Origin: Clostridiaceae bacterium
Lineage (GTDB): Bacteria > Bacillota > Clostridia > Oscillospirales > Acutalibacteraceae
Direction of reading: 5' to 3'
Assembly: GCA_904501755.1 (NCBI GenBank)
Contig: CAJGBV010000009.1
Location: 1-64,000, forward strand
DNA length: 64,000 bases
A program made the translations under genes and the position numbers. Position 1 is the first letter of the stretch. The number at the start of each line of letters is the position of its first letter. This document shows, piece by piece, positions 25,327 to 32,922 of this stretch. The notes under the pieces were generated by a model that saw only the letters and a program-made list of their open reading frames with translations, did not search any database and was not told where the DNA came from.

Positions 25327-26040
25327 TTAAAAAGTGATTTTCATTTCAAAAACCTTTTTACCGTCTTTAGTTATATAAATGTAGCTCTCATTGTCTGCAT
25401 CAGCTCGGTTGCAGATTAGCTTTTCCCCTTCTCTGCACTCACCTATATAATGAACCTCCATAACAGACGGGTCCCTTGCACAAAGCTCATCTACTGTAAA
25501 CAGATTCATTGCCATTCTTATATATTCAATATTATTGACGTGACGGGACATATCTATATCCTGTGAACGAACGGTATGCTCATAGGTATTAACAACGGTC
25601 TCAGGAATAATGAATTTTTCAAAATCCATTCCCTTAATATCATTATTTTCTGCAAGCGGCAGACAGGTATCTGTTAGTCTTTTAACCCTGTGAGTATCGC
25701 AGTCAAGGATACACAGCTCCTGAGTTCCAAGGGCAAGAAGCTCATTTTCACTGGAAAGAATTTCTGTAATTACATTAACTCTTATTCTTCCGTCATCATT
25801 GCTTTTTGCCTTAACAACTACCTCTTCATCCCAGTGGGGCTTTCTGTAAACTTTCAGCTTTGTTTTGGTAACTGCCCAGTAAGCGTTATTCTTTTCTTTA
25901 AGGCCCCTGTTACCCACACCCTGTGCATCAAAGCCCGAAATCATAGCATTCTGTAAAAGATAGAAAAACTGGTAATTTCCAAGGCGTACTGTATAGTCGC
26001 TGTATTCGGCAGTTATATTAAACTTGTTTTCATAAATCAT
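25327..26040 (-). CDS. Acyl-ACP thioesterase
   Basis: 237 residues forming two hotdog domains. The first has SDYTVRLGNYQFFYLLQNAM and WAVTKTKLKVYRKPHWDEEV; the second has DMSRHVNNIEYIRMAMN, the block that supplies the catalytic Asn/His of the family. It releases fatty acids from acyl carrier protein in the cytosol. Length is as expected. Promoter TTGAAA-16-TATAAT lies directly upstream, divergent from perR. No other lipid gene is adjacent. Confidence 0.85.
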   Translation of the reverse strand: MIYENKFNITAEYSDYTVRLGNYQFFYLLQNAMISGFDAQGVGNRGLKEKNNAYWAVTKTKLKVYRKPHWDEEVVVKAKSNDDGRIRVNVITEILSSENELLALGTQELCILDCDTHRVKRLTDTCLPLAENNDIKGMDFEKFIIPETVVNTYEHTVRSQDIDMSRHVNNIEYIRMAMNLFTVDELCARDPSVMEVHYIGECREGEKLICNRADADNESYIYITKDGKKVFEMKITF

Positions 26041-26063
26041 AATTTGTTATCACCTTAAATTAA

Positions 26064-26091
26064 ATTATACTGTTTTTTTAAAATTTTTCAA
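26064..26091 (-). promoter_or_regulatory. Promoter of acyl-ACP thioesterase gene
   Basis: Minus strand TTGAAA, 16 nt, TATAAT, 24 nt before the start codon. Confidence 0.6.
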
Positions 26092-26109
26092 GTTTTTTGA
26101 AAAAAGATA

Positions 26110-26137
26110 TTGACAATTCAACTTTTTTGCGTATAAT
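26110..26137 (+). promoter_or_regulatory. Promoter of perR-rubrerythrin genes
   Basis: TTGACA, 16-nt spacer, TATAAT, 39 nt before the perR start. The PerR box follows it at once. Confidence 0.8.
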
Positions 26138-26142
26138 TAGAT

Positions 26143-26157
26143 TTAGAATAATTCTAA
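26143..26157 (+). promoter_or_regulatory. Per box (PerR operator)
   Basis: TTAGAATAATTCTAA is a perfect 7-1-7 inverted repeat and fits the known Per box. It starts 5 nt after the -10 element, so a bound PerR would block transcription start and repress its own gene. Confidence 0.85.
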
Positions 26158-26176
26158 TTTTAAAGCGAGGCTATTT

Positions 26177-26557
26177 ATGGCAACAAAACAACGCTCACTT
26201 ATTCTAAATATCGTCAAAAATATGCAAGGGCATTTATCAGCTGACGAAATATATATTCTTGCAAGACAGGAAATGCCGGGTATAGCCCTTGCTACTGTGT
26301 ACAATAACCTTAACGCTTTATACAGTGCAGGCGAAATCGGTAAGGTAAAAATTCCCGATTCGGCAGATTTATACGACCGCTCCCCTACCATTCACGAGCA
26401 TCTTATATGTAAAAACTGCAAAGCGGTAACCGACCTTTTATTACCTGATATACGCCGTTACATCGAAGAGTGTATAAACGAACCTATTTTGTCCTATAAT
26501 CTCAGTATTGACTATATATGTAAAAAATGTAAAAATAATCTTGTCATTAACCGTTAA
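26177..26557 (+). CDS. perR: PerR-type Fur family peroxide regulator
   Basis: 126 residues. Winged-helix N-terminal half (LSADEIYILARQEMPGIALATVYNNLNAL), then the dimer/metal part with HEHLICKNCK and CKKC giving the two CXXC pairs of the structural zinc site. The family senses peroxide by metal-catalysed histidine oxidation and derepresses defence genes. The Per box in its promoter and the adjacent rubrerythrin gene favour PerR over Fur or Zur. It is slightly shorter than Bacillus PerR (about 145), with a brief N-terminus. Confidence 0.85.
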   Translation: MATKQRSLILNIVKNMQGHLSADEIYILARQEMPGIALATVYNNLNALYSAGEIGKVKIPDSADLYDRSPTIHEHLICKNCKAVTDLLLPDIRRYIEECINEPILSYNLSIDYICKKCKNNLVINR

Positions 26558-26600
26558 TTCGGTTATAATATAAAAAATAAATTTAAAGGAGATATAACTT

Positions 26601-27134
26601 ATGGAACTTAAAGGAACAAAAACCGAAAAGAATTTACAGGCTGCTTTTGCAGGAGAATCACAGGCAAGAAACAAGTACACCTACTTTGCTTCTGTTGCTA
26701 AAAAAGAAGGTTATGAGCAAATAGCTGAGCTTTTCCTCAAAACCGCTGAAAATGAAAAGGAACACGCAAAACTCTGGTTTAAAGAACTTGGCGGTCTTGG
26801 TGACACAGCTGCTAACCTTCTTGCTGCCGCTGAGGGTGAAAACTACGAGTGGACCGATATGTACGAAACCTTTGCTAAAGAAGCTGAAGAAGAAGGCTTT
26901 ACTGCTCTTGCTTATAAGTTCAGAGCTGTTGCAGCTATCGAAAAAGCTCACGAAGAAAGATATCGCGCTCTCCTTAACAATGTAGAAACCAAGGCTGTTT
27001 TCGAAAAGAGCAGTGTTACTGTTTGGGAATGCCGTAACTGCGGTCATATCGTTGTAGGTGTTAAGGCTCCTGCCGTTTGCCCTGTTTGCGCTCATCCCCA
27101 GTCTTACTTTGAAGTAAGAAAAGAAAATTATTAA
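26601..27134 (+). CDS. rbr: Rubrerythrin
   Basis: 177 residues. An N-terminal four-helix di-iron domain with ExxH-type ligands (AFAGESQARNKYTYFA, ENEKEHAKLWF, EEGFTALAYKFRAVAAIEKAHEERY) and a C-terminal rubredoxin domain with two CXXC knuckles (CRNCGH and CPVCAHPQ). It reduces hydrogen peroxide in anaerobes. It lies 43 nt after perR with its own AAAGGAG and is followed by a terminator, so it is in the PerR-controlled transcript. Confidence 0.93.
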   Translation: MELKGTKTEKNLQAAFAGESQARNKYTYFASVAKKEGYEQIAELFLKTAENEKEHAKLWFKELGGLGDTAANLLAAAEGENYEWTDMYETFAKEAEEEGFTALAYKFRAVAAIEKAHEERYRALLNNVETKAVFEKSSVTVWECRNCGHIVVGVKAPAVCPVCAHPQSYFEVRKENY

Positions 27135-27166
27135 TACGCTACCCAGACAACTTAATATATACCCGT

Positions 27167-27202
27167 AAATATAAACGGCTGTTTAGCCGTTTATATTTTT
27201 TT
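27167..27202 (+). terminator. Terminator after rubrerythrin
   Basis: A perfect 14-bp stem (27167-27180 with 27185-27198), GTTT loop, then a T-run. Confidence 0.85.
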
Positions 27203-27276
27203 ACCTAAATTCATATTTATAGAAAAATACACAAAATTCCCTCATCTTTTTTGCTTTATTTTTATATGTAGATTTC

Positions 27277-27305
27277 TTGACATATATAGTTAAATAATAT
27301 ATAAT
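27277..27305 (+). promoter_or_regulatory. Consensus promoter of the purine operon
   Basis: TTGACA, exactly 17 nt, TATAAT: a perfect sigma-A consensus, starting about 180 nt before purE. Confidence 0.9.
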
Positions 27306-27320
27306 AAGGTCATAACAATT

Positions 27321-27400
27321 TTAAAAGCTTTTTGCAACTGACGGATAAGCGGTTTACCGCGTGGAAGCATTAAGTGTTTTATATGTCGACCGTCTGGGCA
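27321..27400 (+). promoter_or_regulatory. ZTP (pfl) riboswitch
   Basis: The two conserved halves of the ZTP aptamer are present: the 5' half with ACTGACGGATAAGCGG, a GCGG/CCGC hairpin and GTGGAAGC, enclosed by a weak helix (27321-27330 with about 27371-27382), and the 3' element CGACCGTCTGGGCA. It responds to ZTP/ZMP, an intermediate that builds up when 10-formyl-tetrahydrofolate is short. Its 3' element overlaps the terminator at 27397, giving transcriptional ON control of the purine operon when ZTP accumulates. Confidence 0.85.
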
Positions 27401-27431
27401 GTTCCGCATTTTAATGGGACTGCCTTATTTT
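27397..27431 (+). terminator. Riboswitch-controlled terminator
   Basis: GGCAGT (27397-27402) plus CC pairs with GG plus ACTGCC (27419-27424), then TTATTTTG. The left arm is part of the aptamer core TGGGCA, so ligand binding and terminator folding exclude each other. Confidence 0.85.
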
Positions 27432-27456
27432 GTATAAAAGCAGATAGGAGAAAGCT

Positions 27457-27948
27457 ATGAAAAAAGTTGGAATTCTTATGGGAAGTGACAGTGACCTTCC
27501 TGTTGTATCCAAAGCAATGGACACTTTAAAGGAACTTTGCATTCCCTTTGAGGTGCATGTGTATTCTGCACATCGTACTCCTAAAGAAGTACGTCAGTTC
27601 ACCGAAAATGCAAGAGCCAATGGTTTTGGTGCTATTATCTGCGCCGCCGGTAAAGCTGCTCATCTTGCAGGTGCCGTTGCTGCCGCCACCACCCTACCTG
27701 TTATCGGTATCCCCGTTAAGTCCTCTACACTTGACGGACTTGACGCGCTTCTTTCCACAGTTCAGATGCCCTCAGGCATTCCCGTTGCTACCGTTGCTAT
27801 TGACGGTGCTGCAAATGCCGCTCTTCTTGCCGCTCAGATTATTGCTACCTCTGACAGCGCCCTTGCGGACAAGCTTGATAAACAAAGAGCCGATGCTGCC
27901 GCAAAGGTTCTTGAAAAAAACTCGGCAATAGAAAAACAGTATATGTAA
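27457..27948 (+). CDS. purE: N5-carboxyaminoimidazole ribonucleotide mutase
   Basis: 163 residues, class I PurE. GILMGSDSDLPV at the N-terminus, YSAHRTPKEV (catalytic His) and CAAGKAAHLAGAVAAATTLPVIGIPV are the family signature. It moves the carboxyl group from N5-CAIR to CAIR in de novo purine synthesis. First gene of the operon; TAGGAG lies 7 nt upstream. A purK gene is not in the window. Confidence 0.95.
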   Translation: MKKVGILMGSDSDLPVVSKAMDTLKELCIPFEVHVYSAHRTPKEVRQFTENARANGFGAIICAAGKAAHLAGAVAAATTLPVIGIPVKSSTLDGLDALLSTVQMPSGIPVATVAIDGAANAALLAAQIIATSDSALADKLDKQRADAAAKVLEKNSAIEKQYM

Positions 27949-27956
27949 ACAATATT

Positions 27957-27978
27957 TCTCCGAATTTATATTCGGAGA
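27957..27978 (+). other. Stem-loop between purE and purM
   Basis: TCTCCGAAT and ATTCGGAGA pair perfectly around TTAT. The T-run after it is weak and 10 nt away. It may stabilise the purE mRNA end or cause partial termination. Confidence 0.5.
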
Positions 27979-28057
27979 ATTCGTTGTTTTTAAAAGTATA
28001 AAAAAATAAACAAAATACCGCCGTATCCTATAAAAAACGGCAGAACGGAGTATATTT

Positions 28058-29098
28058 ATGAATAGTAGTTTTAGTGAGAGTTACAAAGCAGCAGGCGTTG
28101 ATATTACCGCAGGCTACAAATCTGTAGAGCTTATGAAAAAACATATCAACCGCACAAAAAACGAGGGTTGTCTTGATGATGTAGGAGGTTTTGGCGGTTG
28201 CTTTGGCCTTGACCTTACAGGTATCAGCGAGCCTGTTTTAGTTAGTGGTACCGACGGTGTAGGTACCAAAATCAAACTTGCAATGCTACTTGACAAGCAC
28301 GACACCATTGGCATTGACTGTGTTGCTATGTGTGCTAATGATATTATCTGCTGCGGTGCAAAACCCCTTTTCTTCCTTGATTATATTGCCTGTGGTAAAA
28401 ACTATCCTGAAAAAATAGCCGAAATCGTAGGCGGTGTTGCTGAGGGCTGTGTTCAGGCAGGCTGTGCTCTTATAGGCGGTGAAACCGCAGAGCATCCCGG
28501 TCTTATGCCTGAAGATGACTATGACCTCGCAGGATATTGTACCGGTGTTGTTGATAAATCTAAAATTCTTGATAAAAATTCCGTTAAAGAGGGCGATGTT
28601 ATTGTAGCACTCGCTTCTACAGGTGTTCATTCCAACGGTTTTTCTTTAGTTAGACGTGTATTTGATATTGAAAATGCAGACCTTAAGACTCCTATTGCCG
28701 AGTTAGAGGGTAAAAGTCTTGGTGAAACACTGTTAACCCCTACCAAAATGTATGTAAAGAGTATGCTTGCTCTTATGAAAGAAGTTAATGTTAAATCCGT
28801 TTCCCACATAACAGGTGGCGGTTTCTATGAGAATATTCCGAGAAGTCTTCCAAAAGGTTATGGTGCTAAAATCAAAAAGAGCGATGTAAGAGTTCTGCCC
28901 ATATTCAAGTACATAGAGAAGGTTGGCAATATCCCCGAAAGAGATATGTTTAACACCTTTAATATGGGCGTCGGTATGATTGCTGTTGTAGATAAAGCTG
29001 ATGCAAATAAAGCTGTAGAGATTTTAAATGCAAACGGCGAAAACGCATATATACTCGGCGAAATCGTCAAAAGCGAAAAAGAGGTAGAATTATGGTAA
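28058..29098 (+). CDS. purM: Phosphoribosylformylglycinamidine cyclo-ligase
   Basis: 346 residues, full length. It closes the imidazole ring of FGAM to give AIR with ATP. Visible blocks: SYKAAGVDITAG at the N-terminus, LVSGTDGVGTKIKLA, IGIDCVAMCANDIICCGA, IGGETAEHPG and HITGGGFYENIPR. CGGAG precedes the ATG. Its end overlaps the purN start by 7 nt. Confidence 0.95.
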   Translation: MNSSFSESYKAAGVDITAGYKSVELMKKHINRTKNEGCLDDVGGFGGCFGLDLTGISEPVLVSGTDGVGTKIKLAMLLDKHDTIGIDCVAMCANDIICCGAKPLFFLDYIACGKNYPEKIAEIVGGVAEGCVQAGCALIGGETAEHPGLMPEDDYDLAGYCTGVVDKSKILDKNSVKEGDVIVALASTGVHSNGFSLVRRVFDIENADLKTPIAELEGKSLGETLLTPTKMYVKSMLALMKEVNVKSVSHITGGGFYENIPRSLPKGYGAKIKKSDVRVLPIFKYIEKVGNIPERDMFNTFNMGVGMIAVVDKADANKAVEILNANGENAYILGEIVKSEKEVELW

Positions 29099-29688
29099 AA
29101 GCCCGTATAGCTGTTCTTGTATCAGGTGGCGGCACAAATTTACAGGCGCTTATTGATGCCCAGAAAAGTGGGGTTATAAAAAGCGGTGAAATAACCCTTG
29201 TTATTTCTAATAAGAGTGACGCTTACGCCCTTACACGTGCAGAAAATGCAGGAATAAAAACCCGTATTATTGAAAAAAAGGGAAACGTTAATTTTGAAGC
29301 TGATATAATCAAAGCCTTACAGGAAAACAAGACCGACATAATCGTTCTTGCAGGCTTTATGTGCATCTTAAGCGAAAGCTTCACTTCCCTTTTTGAAAAT
29401 AGAATTTTAAATGTTCATCCTTCTCTTATCCCTTCCTTTTGCGGTGAAGGCTTTTACGGACTAAAAGTTCACGAAGCCGCACTCAGCTATGGTGTAAAGG
29501 TTACAGGCGCAACTGTACATTTTGTAAATGAAATTCCCGACGGCGGAAAAATCATTCTTCAAAAGGCAGTAGAAATCGAGGAAGGCGACACACCCGAAAT
29601 TTTACAAAAGCGTGTTATGGAGCAGGCTGAATGGATTATACTTCCACAAGCTGTAGAGCTTGTGAGTAAAACCTATGCAAAGGAGTAA
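29092..29688 (+). CDS. purN: Phosphoribosylglycinamide formyltransferase
   Basis: 198 residues. It formylates GAR with 10-formyl-tetrahydrofolate. AVLVSGGGTNLQALID binds the phosphate, LAGFMCILSE and NVHPSLIPSF hold the catalytic Asn/His, and GATVHFVNEIPDGGKII carries the catalytic Asp. It depends on the folate cofactor made by Fhs at the end of this operon. Confidence 0.93.
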   Translation: MVKARIAVLVSGGGTNLQALIDAQKSGVIKSGEITLVISNKSDAYALTRAENAGIKTRIIEKKGNVNFEADIIKALQENKTDIIVLAGFMCILSESFTSLFENRILNVHPSLIPSFCGEGFYGLKVHEAALSYGVKVTGATVHFVNEIPDGGKIILQKAVEIEEGDTPEILQKRVMEQAEWIILPQAVELVSKTYAKE

Positions 29689-29693
29689 ACACT

Positions 29694-30425
29694 ATGAGCA
29701 ACATTTTTAATTTAGAAGAATTACTTAAAAACAATTCCTACCCCGGTAGAGGTATTGTAATTGGAAAGTCAACCGACGGCAAAAGTGCACTGATTGCCTA
29801 TTTTATTATGGGTAGAAGTGAAAACAGCCGTAATCGTATTTTCGAAGAATTTGAAAACGGTATGCGTACAAAGGCTTTCGATGAATCAAAGCTTATTGAC
29901 CCAAGCCTTATTATTTACAATCCCTATCTGGCATACGGTGATATTGATATTATCACCAACGGTGATCAGACCAACACTATTTATGATTTTGTCGTTAATG
30001 ACGCAAGTGATCCCTTTGCATTTGAAGCAGCACTTAACACAAGAGAATTTGAGCCTGACTCTCCAAACTTCACTCCAAGAATTTCAGGTATCTGCTATTA
30101 CGATTTTGATAAACAGGATTTCATTTATAAAATGTCAATTCTCAAAAGTGCAGACGGAAACCCTGAGGTTTGTCAGAGATACACCTATTCCTATGCTCCC
30201 CTTTCTTCTAAGGGACACTTTATACACACATATAAATGCGACGGAAATCCTATTCCATCCTTCTACGGTGAGCCCGAAGCAGTATTACTGCCCAACAGTG
30301 CAAAAGAACTTGCCGATATGATATGGTCAAGCCTTAACGAAGATAACAAGGTATCTCTCTTTGTTCGTCAGGTTTCTCTGGAAAACGGCGAGGCTACCAA
30401 CATTATAATTAACAAAAACAAATAA
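29694..30425 (+). CDS. purO: IMP cyclohydrolase, PurO type
   Basis: 243 residues of the archaeal-type IMP cyclohydrolase family, unrelated to the cyclohydrolase domain of PurH. Typical blocks are YPGRGIVIGKSTDGKSALIAYF, MGRSENSRNR and NPYLAYGDIDIITNGDQT. It closes the ring of FAICAR to IMP, the last step of the pathway. It starts 5 nt after purN and is followed 13 nt later by the AICAR transformylase gene, which supplies its substrate. Together these replace bifunctional PurH. Confidence 0.85.
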   Translation: MSNIFNLEELLKNNSYPGRGIVIGKSTDGKSALIAYFIMGRSENSRNRIFEEFENGMRTKAFDESKLIDPSLIIYNPYLAYGDIDIITNGDQTNTIYDFVVNDASDPFAFEAALNTREFEPDSPNFTPRISGICYYDFDKQDFIYKMSILKSADGNPEVCQRYTYSYAPLSSKGHFIHTYKCDGNPIPSFYGEPEAVLLPNSAKELADMIWSSLNEDNKVSLFVRQVSLENGEATNIIINKNK

Positions 30426-30438
30426 TCGGAGGCACATT

Positions 30439-31623
30439 ATGAAAGAATTTGAACTTAAATACGGCTGTAATCCCAATCAAAAGCCTGCCAAAATCTTTAT
30501 GCACGATGGCAGTGAACTGCCTATAGAAATATTAAACGGCAGACCCGGATACATCAATTTCCTCGATGCTTTCAACTCATGGCAGCTTGTAAAAGAGCTT
30601 AAAGAGGCTTTAGGTATGCCTGCGGTTACCTCCTTTAAGCACGTAAGCCCCACCTCTGCAGCAATCGGACTTCCCCTTTCCGATAAGCTTAAAAAGGCTT
30701 GCTTTGTAGACGATATTGAGGGACTTGACGATTCTCCCCTTGCCTGTGCTTATGCCAGAGCCAGAGGCACCGATAGAATGTGTTCCTTCGGCGACTGGGT
30801 AGCACTCAGCGATGTATGTGATGTTACCACCGCTCTTATGATTAAAAGAGAGGTTAGCGACGGAATTATTGCTCCCGGCTTTGAGCCTGAGGCTCTTGAA
30901 ATTTTAAAATCCAAGAGAAAAGGCACATATAACATTGTTAAAATCGACCCCAACTTTGTTCCTGCTCCTATTGAGCATAAACAGGTTTACGGTATTACCT
31001 TTGAACAGGGAAGAAATGAATTTAAAATCAATAAAGAACTTCTTTCAAATGTAGTTACCGACAAAAACGAAATGCCCGAAAGCGCTATTCGCGACCTTAT
31101 CATTTCTCTTATTACACTTAAATATACCCAGTCAAACTCTGTTTGCTTTGCAGTAGACGGACAGGCTATCGGTGTAGGTGCCGGTCAGCAATCCCGTGTT
31201 CACTGTACCCGTCTTGCAGGCGGCAAGGCTGACACATGGTTCTTACGTCAGCACGATAAGGTATTAAATCTGCCTTTCAAGGATACCCTTGGCAGACCTG
31301 ACAGAGATAATGTTATTGATGGATATATTAATCAGAACGAAGAGGATGTTTGTGCTGATGGCAATTGGCAGAAGTATTTTACTGTTCAGCCTGAGCCTTT
31401 CACTATGGCAGAGCAGAGAGCCTACCTTGACACTATAAGCGATGTTGCTCTGGGCAGTGATGCCTTCTTCCCCTTTGACGATAATATCGAACGTGCTAAG
31501 AAAAGCGGTGTTTCCTACATTGCCCAGCCCGGTGGTTCTATAAGAGATGATGTTGTTATAAATTGCTGTAACAAATATGGTATCTCTATGGCATTTACCG
31601 GAATGCGTCTGTTCCATCACTAA
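30439..31623 (+). CDS. Stand-alone AICAR transformylase (PurH C-terminal domain only)
   Basis: 394 residues. It begins with ELKYGCNPNQKPAK, where the transformylase domain of PurH begins, and contains the catalytic Lys-His pair in TSFKHVSPTSAA, the block GDWVALSDVCD and GVGAGQQSRVHC. The N-terminal cyclohydrolase domain of PurH (about 200 residues) is absent. It formylates AICAR with 10-formyl-tetrahydrofolate to FAICAR, which the PurO protein then cyclises. CGGAGG lies just upstream. Confidence 0.88.
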   Translation: MKEFELKYGCNPNQKPAKIFMHDGSELPIEILNGRPGYINFLDAFNSWQLVKELKEALGMPAVTSFKHVSPTSAAIGLPLSDKLKKACFVDDIEGLDDSPLACAYARARGTDRMCSFGDWVALSDVCDVTTALMIKREVSDGIIAPGFEPEALEILKSKRKGTYNIVKIDPNFVPAPIEHKQVYGITFEQGRNEFKINKELLSNVVTDKNEMPESAIRDLIISLITLKYTQSNSVCFAVDGQAIGVGAGQQSRVHCTRLAGGKADTWFLRQHDKVLNLPFKDTLGRPDRDNVIDGYINQNEEDVCADGNWQKYFTVQPEPFTMAEQRAYLDTISDVALGSDAFFPFDDNIERAKKSGVSYIAQPGGSIRDDVVINCCNKYGISMAFTGMRLFHH

Positions 31624-31642
31624 TTAAAGCGAGGACAAAAAT

Positions 31643-32905
31643 ATGAAAGTAGCTGTTATAGGTAGCGGCGGAAGAGAGCATACAATTATTAAAAAACTTA
31701 GCGAAAGCAAAGAAATCACACAGCTTTACGCTATCCCCGGAAACGGCGGTATGAGTGAAGCTACTCTTGTTCCCATTCCTGTTACCGATATTGATAAAAT
31801 ATGCGAATTCGCAAAAAACGAAAAAATCGACTATGTTGTAGTAGCTCCCGACGACCCGCTTGTTGCAGGTATGGTGGATGCACTGAATTCTGTAGGTATT
31901 GACTGTTTCGGCCCCGATAAAAAGGCGGCAATAATCGAAGGCAGCAAGGTATTCTCTAAGGACCTTATGAAAAAATACGGAATTCCCACTGCCGCTTACG
32001 GTGTCTACAATAACATAGATGATGCCCTTGAATATGTAAAAACCGCTCCCCTGCCCACCGTTATAAAGGCAGATGGACTGGCTCTTGGTAAGGGTGTTAT
32101 AATTGCCGAAACAAAAGAGGAAGCGGAAAATGCCGTTCGTTCTATTATGGAGGACAAAATCTTCGGTGCTTCGGGAAACAATATTGTTATCGAAGAATTT
32201 TTAACAGGCCCCGAAGTTTCGGTTTTAGCCTTTACTGACGGAAAAACCCTTGTTCCTATGGTTTCTGCTATGGACCACAAACGAGCAAAGGACGGCGACA
32301 AAGGCCTTAATACAGGTGGCATGGGCACTATTGCACCCAACCCTTACTATACCGAGGATGTAGCAAAGGTTTGTATGGATGAAATTTTTATTCCTACAAT
32401 TCGCGCTATGGAAAAGGAAGGCAGAACCTTTAAGGGTTGTCTTTTCTTTGGTCTTATGATTACAGAAAACGGACCCAAGGTTATTGAATATAACTGCCGT
32501 TTCGGTGACCCTGAAACTCAGGTTGTTCTTCCTCTTCTTGAAAGTGACCTTTTCACTATTATGAAAGCCTGCACAAACGGAACTCTTGACAAGTGTGAGG
32601 TTAAATTTAAGGATGGTGCAGCTTGCTGTGTTGTTATGGCAAGTAACGGCTATCCCGAAAAATATCAGAGCGGCTTCCCCATTACCGTTGATGGTGACAT
32701 TGAGGCTACCGTTATCTATGCCGGTGCAAAAAAGGATGGAGATAACATTCTTTCTGCAGGTGGCAGAGTGCTGGGCGTCAGCGCTACAGCAGGTGACCTT
32801 AAATCCGCAATCGAAAAGGCATATAAGGAAACTCAAAAGGTTCACTTTGAAAACGCATATAAGCGTAACGATATAGGTGCAAGAGCACTTAAAGCATTAA
32901 ATTAA
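31643..32905 (+). CDS. purD: Phosphoribosylamine-glycine ligase
   Basis: 420 residues, full-length ATP-grasp enzyme joining glycine to phosphoribosylamine. GSGGREHTIIKKL at the start, VVVAPDDPLVAGMVDAL, the ATP-grasp loop VIKADGLALGKGVIIAE, and EYNCRFGDPETQVVLPLL near residue 285 are diagnostic. GCGAGG is upstream. Confidence 0.95.
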   Translation: MKVAVIGSGGREHTIIKKLSESKEITQLYAIPGNGGMSEATLVPIPVTDIDKICEFAKNEKIDYVVVAPDDPLVAGMVDALNSVGIDCFGPDKKAAIIEGSKVFSKDLMKKYGIPTAAYGVYNNIDDALEYVKTAPLPTVIKADGLALGKGVIIAETKEEAENAVRSIMEDKIFGASGNNIVIEEFLTGPEVSVLAFTDGKTLVPMVSAMDHKRAKDGDKGLNTGGMGTIAPNPYYTEDVAKVCMDEIFIPTIRAMEKEGRTFKGCLFFGLMITENGPKVIEYNCRFGDPETQVVLPLLESDLFTIMKACTNGTLDKCEVKFKDGAACCVVMASNGYPEKYQSGFPITVDGDIEATVIYAGAKKDGDNILSAGGRVLGVSATAGDLKSAIEKAYKETQKVHFENAYKRNDIGARALKALN

Positions 32906-32922
32906 TTTAGGATGGTTTGATT

